Shown: positions 1 to 6,890 of the stretch, piece after piece
How positions within the stretch are numbered: position 1 is the first letter of the stretch
Layout of the letters: the number at the start of each line of letters is the position of its first letter
From: Actinomycetota bacterium
GTDB lineage: Bacteria > Actinomycetota > Acidimicrobiia > Acidimicrobiales > Ilumatobacteraceae
Direction of reading: 5' to 3'
Assembly: GCA_009703975.1 (NCBI GenBank)
Contig: WLFB01000033.1
Span: forward strand, 1 to 9,297
Length of the DNA: 9,297 nucleotides
The notes under the pieces: generated by a model
The model's database searches: none
What the model was told of the DNA's origin: nothing
The model's input: only the letters and a program-made list of their open reading frames with translations
Made by a program: the position numbers and the translations under genes

Positions 1-92
1 ACGACAGTCGCCATAACGAACTCCTCGCCTTTTTTGGCAAGGTCAACGGCAATCTCAAGAATACCGAATCCGTCAATGTGACTGTCACCCAT
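1..92 (-). CDS. XdhC/CoxI-family molybdoenzyme maturation protein, 5' part only
   Basis: Only the first 30 codons lie in the window; the gene continues past the left edge. The ATG at 92-90 shares bases with the coxL stop (TGATG), so it is translationally coupled to coxL. The readable N-terminus has the form of the XdhC/CoxI family: a short helix (ILEIAVDLAKKGEEF) followed by a strand (VMATVV), matching the usual 'A..L...G..F.LATVV' opening. Members of this family help to insert or sulfurate the molybdenum cofactor of xanthine dehydrogenase and CO dehydrogenase type enzymes. Position directly after coxL fits that role. With 30 residues I cannot separate CoxI, CoxF and XdhC subtypes. Too short to judge function beyond the family. 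Confidence 0.72.
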   Translation of the reverse strand, partial: MGDSHIDGFGILEIAVDLAKKGEEFVMATV

Positions 93-2473
93 CAGGCATC
101 CGTTTTCACAGGTGGGAAACCTGAAATATCTTTTTTGGTTGTCAACGCTTCGTAAACACGATCTGGCAACAATGGCATATCAATGTTTCGAACACCAGTG
201 TCTTTGACCGCATCCATAACTGCATTAACAAACGCAGCAGGGCCACCTACAGTTGCACACTCGCCAATACCTTTTGCACCAATTGGATGGTGAGGGCACG
301 GCGTTACAACTTCATGAAGTTCGAAGCCAGGTGTCTCCCATGCTGTTGGCAATAGATAATCCATGTAGTTCGAACCAACACAGTTGCCTTCAGAATCAAA
401 AGTTATGAACTGCATGCTCGCCATTGCATATGCTTCGGTCAGCCCGCCCATGATTTGACCTTCAACAATCATCGGGTTGATTCGCACACCGCAATCGTCA
501 ACTGCAACGACTTTGAGTACATCCCAAACACCTGTCTGTGGATCAACCTCAACAGTTGCGATGTAACAAGCAAATGGCCATGTCAAGTTTGGTGGGTCGT
601 AGTACGACACATTTTCTAAGCCAGGCTCGAGACCGTCGGGCATATTTGTATAAGCCGCAAATGCACAGTCTTGAATTGTTACTCCACGTGTTGGTGCGCT
701 TCGAACGTAGAAACGTCCTAACTCCCACTCGACGTCTTCTTCTGAAACTTCAAGTAAGTGAGCCGCAATCTTGCGAGCCTTTGCTCGAATCTTGCGCGAC
801 ACCATTGCTACTGCTGCACCTGCCACTGGTGTTGATCGTGATGCGTATGTTCCCATGCCGAATGGCGCAGTATCAGTGTCGCCTTCTTCGACAACAATGT
901 CGTCAGCCGGAATGCCAAGTTCGTGAGCAACAATTTGAGCCCATGTAGTCTCGTGACCTTGACCTTGTGATTTTGCACCGGTGCGCAAAATTGCTTTACC
1001 AGTCATGTGAACACGCAACTCCGCAGAGTCAAACATTTTGATTCCTAAAATGTCATATGCTCGGCTGTTGCCCGCACCGAGCGGCTCTGTCATTGTCGAA
1101 ATACCAATGCCCAATAGTCGTCCACGTTTTTTGGCTTCTTCTTTTTGTTTCAGAAAATCTTTATAGCCGATTGCTTCAAGACCAATGTCAAGACACTTTG
1201 CATATTGCCCAGAGTCAGTCAAGAAACCAAATGCAGTGCGATGCGGAAAATCATCATCGTGAACTAAGTTGACCCGACGAAATTCGGCTTGATCGATACC
1301 GAGGTCGTCAGCTGCAGCCTGAACCATTCGTTCTTGAAAGAACATCGCTTCAGTAACTCTGAACGAACATCGATACGCAACTCCGCCAGGAGCCTTATTG
1401 GTGTAAACACCTCGTGCAGTTAAGTGTGCTGCCGGAATGTCATAACAAGCGAAAGCCGAATGCATCAAACCAATTTTGAATTTGCTTGGTTGAGCGTCGG
1501 AGAAGAAAGCACCGTGATCAGAGTCGGTGTGCATTCGCACTGCAAGAATCTTTCCGTCTTTACGAAGCGCAAGCTCTCCCTTTAGATAAACGTCACGACC
1601 AAAACCTGTTGAGATTAAGTTGCCCGTCTTGTCTTCAATCCACTTCACAGGCTTTTCAAGCAAAATCGATGCAAGAATCGACATTACATAACCTGGATAA
1701 ACCGGAACTTTGTTTCCAAAGCCGCCGCCCAAGTCTGGTGAAATGATACGAATCATATGCTCGGGTAATTCTGCAACTAGAGCAACTGCGGCACGAATGA
1801 TATGAGGTGCTTGAGTTGTCATATATACGGTCAACTTTGAAGTTGAACGATCGAAGTCAGCGATTGATCCACAAGTTTCGATTGGTGATGGGTGCGAACG
1901 CGGGTAATGAAGTTCTAACTTCGATACCTTGTCGGCACTCGCAAACGCTTTATCGGTCGCGGCTTTGTCGCCAACTTGCCAATCGAAAACAACATTGTCT
2001 TTCTGATTTTCTTTATCGTCACGAATCAGTGGCGCGCCAGGTGCAAGTGCTTGCATCGGGTTGACTATCGGCGTGAGTGGTTCGTAATCAACGACGATCG
2101 CTTCGCAACCATCTTTCGCGATATAAGGGTCATCGGCGATAACACAAGCAACTTCTTGTCCTTGAAAACGAACTTTGTCCGTTGCTAAAACTGCTTGCGT
2201 ATCGTAAGACAAAGTTGGCATCCACGCAAGGTTTCTTGCCGCCATCATTTCACCAGTTAAAACAAGACGAACACCAGGTATCGCCCAGGCCGCACTCACA
2301 TCAATTGACTTTATTCGTGCATGCGCTAGTGGGCTGCGAAGAATCTCCATGTGCAACATGCCAGGCAAGACCACATCGTCGACGTAGTTTCCTTTGCCGC
2401 GGATGAATCGATTATCTTCAACACGACGGCGGCTCGCGCCCATTCCGCCGATCTTGATCTCATCAAGACTCAT
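92..2473 (-). CDS. coxL: Aerobic carbon monoxide dehydrogenase large subunit, form I (CoxL)
   Basis: Catalytic molybdenum/copper subunit of aerobic CO dehydrogenase, which oxidises CO + H2O to CO2 with release of two electrons and two protons. It acts as an (LMS)2 complex, usually at the inner face of the cytoplasmic membrane. The 793-residue length is close to known CoxL (about 800). Seen directly: active-site loop AYRCSFR at residues 366-372, the form I signature, with Cys369 as the expected copper ligand; GGGFG at 249-253; QGQG at 503-506 in the molybdopterin-binding region; Gln221 in TTQAPH; and GIGE at 735-738 with Glu738 as the expected catalytic base near Mo. Form II enzymes have AYRGAGR instead, so CO is the likely real substrate. 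It has a strong Shine-Dalgarno overlapping the coxS stop and is third of the M-S-L set. No truncation or frameshift is seen. Confidence 0.97.
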   Translation of the reverse strand: MSLDEIKIGGMGASRRRVEDNRFIRGKGNYVDDVVLPGMLHMEILRSPLAHARIKSIDVSAAWAIPGVRLVLTGEMMAARNLAWMPTLSYDTQAVLATDKVRFQGQEVACVIADDPYIAKDGCEAIVVDYEPLTPIVNPMQALAPGAPLIRDDKENQKDNVVFDWQVGDKAATDKAFASADKVSKLELHYPRSHPSPIETCGSIADFDRSTSKLTVYMTTQAPHIIRAAVALVAELPEHMIRIISPDLGGGFGNKVPVYPGYVMSILASILLEKPVKWIEDKTGNLISTGFGRDVYLKGELALRKDGKILAVRMHTDSDHGAFFSDAQPSKFKIGLMHSAFACYDIPAAHLTARGVYTNKAPGGVAYRCSFRVTEAMFFQERMVQAAADDLGIDQAEFRRVNLVHDDDFPHRTAFGFLTDSGQYAKCLDIGLEAIGYKDFLKQKEEAKKRGRLLGIGISTMTEPLGAGNSRAYDILGIKMFDSAELRVHMTGKAILRTGAKSQGQGHETTWAQIVAHELGIPADDIVVEEGDTDTAPFGMGTYASRSTPVAGAAVAMVSRKIRAKARKIAAHLLEVSEEDVEWELGRFYVRSAPTRGVTIQDCAFAAYTNMPDGLEPGLENVSYYDPPNLTWPFACYIATVEVDPQTGVWDVLKVVAVDDCGVRINPMIVEGQIMGGLTEAYAMASMQFITFDSEGNCVGSNYMDYLLPTAWETPGFELHEVVTPCPHHPIGAKGIGECATVGGPAAFVNAVMDAVKDTGVRNIDMPLLPDRVYEALTTKKDISGFPPVKTDA

Positions 2474-2480
2474 TTAGTGT

Positions 2481-2487
2481 TCCTCCT
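2481..2487 (-). promoter_or_regulatory. Ribosome binding site of coxL
   Basis: On the minus strand AGGAGGA lies 7 nt before the coxL ATG (2473-2471). The adjoining coxS stop TGA (2489-2487) runs into it as TGAGGAGG, so ribosomes finishing coxS end on the coxL binding site. This supports coupled translation and fixes the coxL start. Confidence 0.85.
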
Positions 2488-3017
2488 CATTTGCCGGACT
2501 GTGCTCTCATCTTCTCGGCTGCCCAAAGAACAGCTTTAACAATGTTTTGATATCCAGTGCAACGACAGAGGTTGCCTGAAAGTGCCCAACGAATTTCATC
2601 TTCAGTTGGATTTGGATTCTCATCAAGTAATGCTTTTGCCGAGAGCATCATTCCTGGTGTGCAAAAACCGCATTGCAGACCGTGCTCATCTTTGAAACCT
2701 TCTTGAATCGGATCAAGTTCACTTGCCGTGGCCATACCCTCGACCGTCATCACGTCATGACCATCTGCTTGTACTGCCAACACAGTGCAGCTTTTTGCTG
2801 GTTTGCCATCTAGTAAAACTGTGCAGGCACCGCAGTTTGTTGTGTCGCAACCAACGTGTGTACCTGTTAGACGAAGGCCTTGGCGAATGAAGTGCGCAAG
2901 CAACAATCGTGGCTCAATATCTGCAGTTCGGTTTACACCATTAACTCTGATCGATACTCGACGAACCGGCACTTCGCCTGGTTGGTCTCCCCTTACTTCT
3001 TCATAAAGACTTGTCAT
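2487..3017 (-). CDS. coxS: CO dehydrogenase small iron-sulfur subunit (CoxS)
   Basis: Electron-transfer subunit carrying two [2Fe-2S] clusters between the Mo/Cu centre of CoxL and the FAD of CoxM. The 176-residue product has an N-terminal plant-type ferredoxin domain with Cys57, Cys62, Cys65 and Cys77 ([10 protein letters not shown] then SC), and a C-terminal all-helical domain with Cys116, Cys119, Cys151 and Cys153 (CGFC ... CRC). All eight ligands are present. It is slightly longer than common CoxS (about 160) because of a roughly 20-residue polar N-terminal extension before VSIRVNG. The ATG at 3017 has AAGGCGG 6 nt upstream, supporting the longer start. It begins 1 nt after the coxM stop, so the genes are co-translated. 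Confidence 0.97.
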   Translation of the reverse strand: MTSLYEEVRGDQPGEVPVRRVSIRVNGVNRTADIEPRLLLAHFIRQGLRLTGTHVGCDTTNCGACTVLLDGKPAKSCTVLAVQADGHDVMTVEGMATASELDPIQEGFKDEHGLQCGFCTPGMMLSAKALLDENPNPTEDEIRWALSGNLCRCTGYQNIVKAVLWAAEKMRAQSGK

Positions 3018-3018
3018 C

Positions 3019-3894
3019 TCATGCCGCCTTAGTTTTGGTTGAATTTATCTCTGTAAGAATTCGCACCACGAATGTGCGTACAACTTGTTTTTTGTAAGCA
3101 GCACTTCCGCGATGATCACTTCGTGGTTGAGCAGCCTGAGCGGCAAGATCAGCGGCTCGTTCAATTGCTTCACTTGTTAACGGCGAGCCGACAAGAGACT
3201 GTGCAGCATCAGTTGCATTAACTGTTGAACTACCGACACCGGTTAAACCGATTCCGGCACGAATAACACTTGCGCCAGAAAGTTCGAGTGCAACAGCAAC
3301 TCCAGCAGTGGCGAAATCACCGATGCGACGCTCAAGTTTTAAATATCCACCGAAACGAATTCCTTTTGTTGCCGGAATAATTGCCTCAATTGCAATTTCG
3401 TTACTTGCAAGCACATTTTGAAACGGCCCAGTTACAAAATCACGAACGGCAATTGTGCGACGACCCTTTGGGCCCTGTGCAACAATCATTCCGTCAAGAG
3501 CGATCATCGCCGAAGCCCAATCGCCCTGCGGATCAGCGTGACACACTGAACCGACAAAGGTTCCGCGATTACGAACTATCGGGTCGGCCACAAGTGGCGC
3601 TGTTGCAGCGAGTGTTGGCTGGTGTTGCGCAAGAATACTTGACTTCTCTAAATCAGAGTGCCTGCAAAGTGCTCCAATATGAAATGTTCCGTCTGCGTCG
3701 GCGCGATGATAATTAAGGTCTGGAATATTATTTATGTCAACAAGCATTTCTGGTGATGCGAAGCGCAACTTCATCATCGGAATAAGACTCATGCCACCTG
3801 CAAGAATCTTCGCCTCGCCATTGCCTTTTGTCAGCAACGCAATTGCTTCTTCAATAGTCTTCGGTGACTCATAATTAAATCGAGACGGATACAT
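3019..3894 (-). CDS. coxM: CO dehydrogenase medium FAD-binding subunit (CoxM)
   Basis: Flavoprotein subunit that takes electrons from CoxS and passes them to the quinone pool. The 291-residue length is normal. Seen: N-terminal [16 protein letters not shown]; the FAD-binding AGGMS at 32-36 (equivalent to AGGHS in the characterised enzyme); a second FAD loop [17 protein letters not shown] starting at 109; and the C-terminal flavoprotein domain with [17 protein letters not shown] from about 187. The second loop reads TFVG where well-studied CoxM proteins have TIGG, so one glycine is replaced by valine. The ATG at 3894 has GAGGT 9 nt upstream. It is the first of the three subunit genes, and 18 nt separate it from the upstream small ORF. 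Confidence 0.96.
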   Translation of the reverse strand: MYPSRFNYESPKTIEEAIALLTKGNGEAKILAGGMSLIPMMKLRFASPEMLVDINNIPDLNYHRADADGTFHIGALCRHSDLEKSSILAQHQPTLAATAPLVADPIVRNRGTFVGSVCHADPQGDWASAMIALDGMIVAQGPKGRRTIAVRDFVTGPFQNVLASNEIAIEAIIPATKGIRFGGYLKLERRIGDFATAGVAVALELSGASVIRAGIGLTGVGSSTVNATDAAQSLVGSPLTSEAIERAADLAAQAAQPRSDHRGSAAYKKQVVRTFVVRILTEINSTKTKAA

Positions 3895-3912
3895 AGTTTT
3901 GTTACCTCGTTG

Positions 3913-4149
3913 TTATTTCTTTGAGTGTGGGTCGCGCACTGCTGTTGGCGACGAATCTGCATCAGGGTCTGGACGACGCTCTTGGTGCGGTGGCCATGGG
4001 CCTTGCACCGGCTGGCCAGCAACTTTCAAATGATCAATCAATTGCGGCCACGCCCAAACAGTTGGACTCTTGCCAGTCTTTGGCGCATTTTCGATTAATT
4101 CAAAAAGACGTGGACTGCCCTTGCTGTGCCCATCAGATTCAATTGCCAT
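3913..4149 (-). CDS. Small unknown protein at the head of the cox operon
   Basis: A 78-residue ORF whose stop is 18 nt before coxM on the same strand. I do not recognise a family. The N-terminal half (about residues 1-43) looks able to fold, with FELIENAP, TVWAWPQLIDHLKV and two Trp; the C-terminal third is rich in Pro, Asp, Arg and Ser and is probably disordered. No signal peptide, membrane helix or cysteine is seen. The ATG at 4149 is preferred because GGGGGT sits 4 nt upstream; an in-frame ATG at 4161 would add four residues. It may be an accessory protein of CO dehydrogenase or an uORF-like leader peptide. An ORF of similar size exists on the other strand here, so coding status is moderate. 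Confidence 0.5.
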   Translation of the reverse strand: MAIESDGHSKGSPRLFELIENAPKTGKSPTVWAWPQLIDHLKVAGQPVQGPWPPHQERRPDPDADSSPTAVRDPHSKK

Positions 4150-4162
4150 GACGACCCCCATC

Positions 4163-4221
4163 GACTTGCAAATTCTTTAAGTGGTTGCACCATACCAATG
4201 TCTTGTGTCATAGTGCAAGTC
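4163..4221. repeat. Separated 8-bp perfect inverted repeat
   Basis: GACTTGCA at 4163-4170 is matched by its exact reverse complement TGCAAGTC at 4214-4221, 43 nt apart. A shorter TTGCAC / GTGCAA pair (4185-4190 and 4213-4218) shares the right arm. The arms flank the likely cox promoter. They could be two half-sites for a regulator binding across the promoter, or alternative RNA stems in a leader. An 8-bp match within 120 bp could also arise by chance. Confidence 0.4.
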
Positions 4222-4260
4222 AGAGAACATAATTTCGTTCGAGATGCATACCAATTTTAG

Positions 4261-4266
4261 TACTGT
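4261..4266 (+). promoter_or_regulatory. Possible -10 element for a leaderless methyltransferase mRNA
   Basis: TACTGT fits the TANNNT -10 form and ends 6 nt before the GTG at 4273, so transcription would start at the start codon. No Shine-Dalgarno precedes the GTG, which agrees with leaderless initiation. No good -35 is visible. Confidence 0.35.
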
Positions 4267-4272
4267 CGTGGT

Positions 4273-5091
4273 GTGCAACAAGTTGAATCGCCTGCCGACA
4301 AATGGCGTGAAAGCCTTATGGGCTGGGGCATTCCTGAGGCGATACTTCGACAAGCACCCCAATCACCGTGGGTTCATCCCCCTGAAAGTTTTAAACCTGT
4401 TATTGATCTCACGCTTGCGACACCAAGTTGGTTGCGGGCAAGAGAAGCACTTGATGCATGTCAATCAGGTTCGCAAATTCTTGACATTGGTTGTGGCGGT
4501 GGACGTGGATCGCTCGGTCTTGCACCACCTGCAGTTCGCATAATCGGCGTCGACCAACAGCAGACAATGCTTGATTTGTTTGCCAAAGAAGCGACTTCAC
4601 GCTCTATTGAATTCGCAACAATTAAGGGTCAGTGGCCGGAGGTCGCTGAGCAAACACCGATCTGCGATGTTGTTGTCTGTCACCACGTTTTTTTCAATGT
4701 TGCCGAACTGCAACCTTTCGTTCTGCAACTGGCATCGCACGCGCGCCGACGAGTAGTTGCCGAGATTCCGATGTATCACCCACTTTCAAATCTTTCGCCT
4801 GCCTGGAAACAATTCTGGAACCTTGACCGACCGAAAAACCCGACAGCATTTGACGCCGTAGCAGTGATACGCGATCTTGGTTTTGATGTGCATATCGAAA
4901 CTTTTGAAATGGATGACCCGAAAACTGGTGTATCCGACCTCGATGTTGAACATACACGCGTCAGACTCTGCCTAGATAAATCGCGCGACCCAGATGTACG
5001 TGAATTTCTGATTAATCGCGACCGATCACCAAGATCTATCGCGACTATATGGTGGGATACGAATAATGAGAATATGGGGAGTAATGAATAG
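4273..5091 (+). CDS. Class I SAM-dependent methyltransferase
   Basis: A 272-residue cytosolic methyltransferase of unknown acceptor. The Rossmann motif I, ILDIGCGGGRGS at 69-80, is intact; GVDQQQTML at 92-100 gives the acidic residue (Asp94) that binds the SAM ribose; CDVVVCHHVFFNV at 131-143 is the post-motif strand. The N-terminus (ADKWRESLMGWGIPEAIL, then SPW at 31-33) and the later block EIPMYHP...RPKNPTAFDA resemble a methyltransferase family I associate with actinobacteria, so the GTG start at 4273 is preferred over the internal ATG at 4318. The open frame upstream is closed by a TAG at 4258. The end overlaps the next gene, which suggests one transcript and perhaps one pathway with the oxygenase. 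The substrate cannot be read from the sequence. Confidence 0.88.
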   Translation: MQQVESPADKWRESLMGWGIPEAILRQAPQSPWVHPPESFKPVIDLTLATPSWLRAREALDACQSGSQILDIGCGGGRGSLGLAPPAVRIIGVDQQQTMLDLFAKEATSRSIEFATIKGQWPEVAEQTPICDVVVCHHVFFNVAELQPFVLQLASHARRRVVAEIPMYHPLSNLSPAWKQFWNLDRPKNPTAFDAVAVIRDLGFDVHIETFEMDDPKTGVSDLDVEHTRVRLCLDKSRDPDVREFLINRDRSPRSIATIWWDTNNENMGSNE

Positions 5092-5914
5092 CCATCCATG
5101 GAATAAATCATTTGTGTGGCAAAACCACACGGTTACGAGTGGTGCCCTCACCCAAACCCAGATTGATCAATTCGATAACGACGGCTATGTAATAGTCAAT
5201 GATATTTTCACTTCAGATGAGCTGAAAGAACTCGTCAAAATCACTGATGTGGCGCAAGCCGAGGCTGCAGCATTTTTAGCAGCGCAACCGAACGAGCGAA
5301 TTGCAATCTCAGAAATCGGGGCAATCACTTTTGCCGCCCAACTTGCAAGCACTAAACCAGAGATTCAAAAATTCGTTAAAAACACAACAATCATGGGGGC
5401 ATGTCGCGACCTTATTGGCCCTGACGTGCGGATGTACCACGATCAAGCGGTTTACAAGCAGATCGAAAAGCCACGGCGGTTTCCGTGGCATCAAGACAAC
5501 GGCTATTTGTTCGTAGAGCCTCAGCACTATTTGACATGTTGGATTGCGCTCAACGATGTCACTATCGAAAATGGTTGCCCTCAAATCATCTCAGGGCTTC
5601 ACAAAAACGGAACTCTCTCGCACTACTTTGTGCCGACTCTTGGCTACGAATGCTTCGAAAATCCACCATCAACACCAGTCGTTGCCGAGATCAAAGCAGG
5701 TGGTGCAGTTTTCTTTTCGTCACTAACCCCGCACCTGACTGGGCCAAACAATTCAAACGATGTGCGCAAGGCATACATCATTCAATATGCGCAACATGAT
5801 GCTGTGGTTCTCGAAGGCAATGCTGCCGATGGTGCGTCAACCGGTAGTCACACGATTGCGAGCGAGTCTCGGGGTATCGCCGTGCTCGAATCAGGCCAAA
5901 TCTGCGCTAATTAA
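5066..5914 (+). CDS. Phytanoyl-CoA dioxygenase (PhyH)-family Fe(II)/2-oxoglutarate oxygenase
   Basis: Non-haem iron oxygenase, 282 residues from this start. The facial triad is visible: His142 and Asp144 in WHQD, and the distal His223 in TPHLTGPN. Arg234 (NDVRKAY) is the likely 2-oxoglutarate anchor. The opening LTQTQIDQFDNDGYVIV and the ENGCPQIISGLHKNG block are typical of the PhyH family, which hydroxylates lipids, natural products and small molecules; the substrate here is unknown. Translation overlaps the methyltransferase. The ATG at 5066 gives a 26-nt overlap with GGTGGGA 8 nt upstream; an ATG at 5084 (residue 7) gives an 8-nt overlap with GGGGAG only 2 nt away. Either could be real. 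The stop overlaps that of the convergent small gene. Confidence 0.9.
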   Translation: MRIWGVMNSHPWNKSFVWQNHTVTSGALTQTQIDQFDNDGYVIVNDIFTSDELKELVKITDVAQAEAAAFLAAQPNERIAISEIGAITFAAQLASTKPEIQKFVKNTTIMGACRDLIGPDVRMYHDQAVYKQIEKPRRFPWHQDNGYLFVEPQHYLTCWIALNDVTIENGCPQIISGLHKNGTLSHYFVPTLGYECFENPPSTPVVAEIKAGGAVFFSSLTPHLTGPNNSNDVRKAYIIQYAQHDAVVLEGNAADGASTGSHTIASESRGIAVLESGQICAN

Positions 5915-6174
5915 TTTAACTGCGTATTCAAAAGCGCTTCTTGGGCGCGAATATTGCGCATTGCTTTATCTGAGAAATACTTGCCGTGCGTAATCGCCAT
6001 TGTCTGTTCAGAATCAGCGCAGAGCATCACGATTTCAATATTGTCATCAGTATTTCGCTCTTCAAGATCGCTCATCCGTTCAGAAGCAGTCGGGCCTTCG
6101 TCTTCGGTATAGCGGTCAATACTCAAAAGCAAACCTTCGCGACGAGCGTACTTAACGACTACAAGCATGCTCAT
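5911..6174 (-). CDS. Small acidic protein coupled to a RelA/SpoT synthetase; candidate antitoxin or partner
   Basis: An 87-residue protein whose ATG at 6174 is 2 nt after the stop of the synthetase gene. GGAG lies 9 nt upstream inside the synthetase's last codons, so the two are co-translated. A TTG at 6189 would lengthen it by five residues but has weaker support. By eye it looks like a small alpha/beta domain: a strand MLVVVKY with LLLSIDRY, an acidic helical centre (TEDEG to SDLEER), a strand NIEIVMLCA, then a helix ending THGKYF. It has about 16 acidic against 10 basic residues. No DNA-binding motif, signal or membrane segment is seen. I cannot name the family. Adjacency to a single-domain (p)ppGpp synthetase suggests a partner, regulator or antitoxin; this is inference from context. 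Confidence 0.75.
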   Translation of the reverse strand: MSMLVVVKYARREGLLLSIDRYTEDEGPTASERMSDLEERNTDDNIEIVMLCADSEQTMAITHGKYFSDKAMRNIRAQEALLNTQLN

Positions 6175-6176
6175 AA

Positions 6177-6890
6177 CTATAGGCTCCAATCAGTTTCAGA
6201 CATCAGCGATTTAATCACAAAGAGTTGTTGTTCAATCTCAGCAATTTCATTCAAAGCGAGGAGATTATGGTCATATCCAACCTTGCCAATCTTTTTTGAT
6301 GATTCATCTAAACCAGTAGCAATTTGCTGAATCAACGACTTTGCATGGACAGAAAATTGGTCTAACTCCAAACCCAGGCCGTAACGAAATCCTCGACCCA
6401 CAAGTTCGCCGAAGGCCTCACTTGTTGTAGCCCAAAAGTCTTGTAGCTGTGTGCGCACTTGTACCTCAAAGATCAAACCATCCTGACGAAGCTCAATATG
6501 CACCGCTCGATATCCGTGATTTGGTAAAACTCTGCGATCAATAATTCGATAACCACCATTCAAGTGCAACGCCAAAATCTCAGTAACTACAGAGTCCTGA
6601 ATTTCATAACTGTTTGGGATGACTATTCGACAACCGATTATGTCTCGAATTTGGCTGAGCCGTAAATTTGTCCTAATTAACTTTTCACGAATAGTTCGAT
6701 AATTTTTGAGACGCCCAGTTACTTTGTAATTGTGAGAACCAAACCTCTGTCGCAGAGTTGCTTGAAGTTCAATAAATGCGATGCGCCATGTGCCACGCAT
6801 CAAATGCAATAGCTTCCAGTCGGCTGGGGTCATCGTGTCGGTTCGAATTGCTTCACCAAGCAGGTCTATTTGCTTGGTTGATTGCAGCAC
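6177..6890 (-). CDS. Single-domain RelA/SpoT nucleotide synthetase (small alarmone synthetase or toxSAS-like)
   Basis: A 237-residue protein with only the RelA/SpoT synthetase fold; no HD hydrolase, TGS or ACT domain is present, as in small alarmone synthetases. Seen: GRLKNYRTIREK at 59-70 with basic residues for ATP binding; IRDIIGCRIVI at 81-91 with Asp83 as expected Mg ligand; GYRAVH at 126-131 with Tyr127 as the expected guanosine-stacking residue; and EVQVRTQLQDFW from 142 with Glu142 as the expected catalytic Glu. It should transfer pyrophosphate from ATP to GDP/GTP, or, if toxSAS-like, to ATP or tRNA. The C-terminus (about 175-237) is helical. GTG at 6890 is taken as start; there is no clear Shine-Dalgarno, and ATG at 6833 (residue 20) is an alternative. 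The start lies in a perfect hairpin. It is followed 2 nt later by a small acidic gene. Confidence 0.87.
   Translation of the reverse strand: MLQSTKQIDLLGEAIRTDTMTPADWKLLHLMRGTWRIAFIELQATLRQRFGSHNYKVTGRLKNYRTIREKLIRTNLRLSQIRDIIGCRIVIPNSYEIQDSVVTEILALHLNGGYRIIDRRVLPNHGYRAVHIELRQDGLIFEVQVRTQLQDFWATTSEAFGELVGRGFRYGLGLELDQFSVHAKSLIQQIATGLDESSKKIGKVGYDHNLLALNEIAEIEQQLFVIKSLMSETDWSL

Larger units (their letters stand above)
4150..4272. promoter_or_regulatory. Divergent intergenic region between the cox operon and the methyltransferase
   Basis: This 123 bp gap must hold the promoters of both directions. For the cox side, a weak sigma70-like pair on the minus strand reads TTGCAC, 18 nt, TATGGT, which would start transcription about 40 nt before the small ORF. 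For the plus strand, CATAAT at 4228-4233 and TACTGT at 4261-4266 are possible -10 elements. Several inverted repeats lie here, including GACTTGCA / TGCAAGTC and a short TGGTTGCACCA at 4182-4192, which could be operators. These are readings by eye; none is strong. Confidence 0.4.

Noticed and set aside
538..2539. Plus-strand open frames of 62-136 codons opposite coxL
   Set aside because: They are antisense shadows of a fully conserved coxL frame; their products are low-complexity, rich in Gln, Leu, Arg and Cys, with no recognisable motif or ribosome site.
2471..3022. ATGA overlap at 3022-3019 as a start for coxS
   Set aside because: That ATG is out of frame with coxS and meets a stop after two codons; the ATG at 3017 with AAGGCGG is the workable start.
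3921..4151. Plus-strand 76-codon ORF opposite the small cox-operon ORF
   Set aside because: It ends at the divergent gap with no gene following it, has no clear ribosome site, and competes with a minus ORF that has a Shine-Dalgarno and 18-nt spacing to coxM. Not fully excluded.
4244..4543. Plus-strand ATG-initiated 99-codon ORF overlapping the start of the methyltransferase
   Set aside because: It is in another frame and would cover the N-terminal family motifs of the methyltransferase; the GTG frame at 4273 carries the recognisable protein.
5940..5960. GCGCGAATATTGCGC near-palindrome after the convergent stops, considered as a terminator
   Set aside because: The symmetry is imperfect, it lies inside the small acidic gene, and no T-run follows on either strand.
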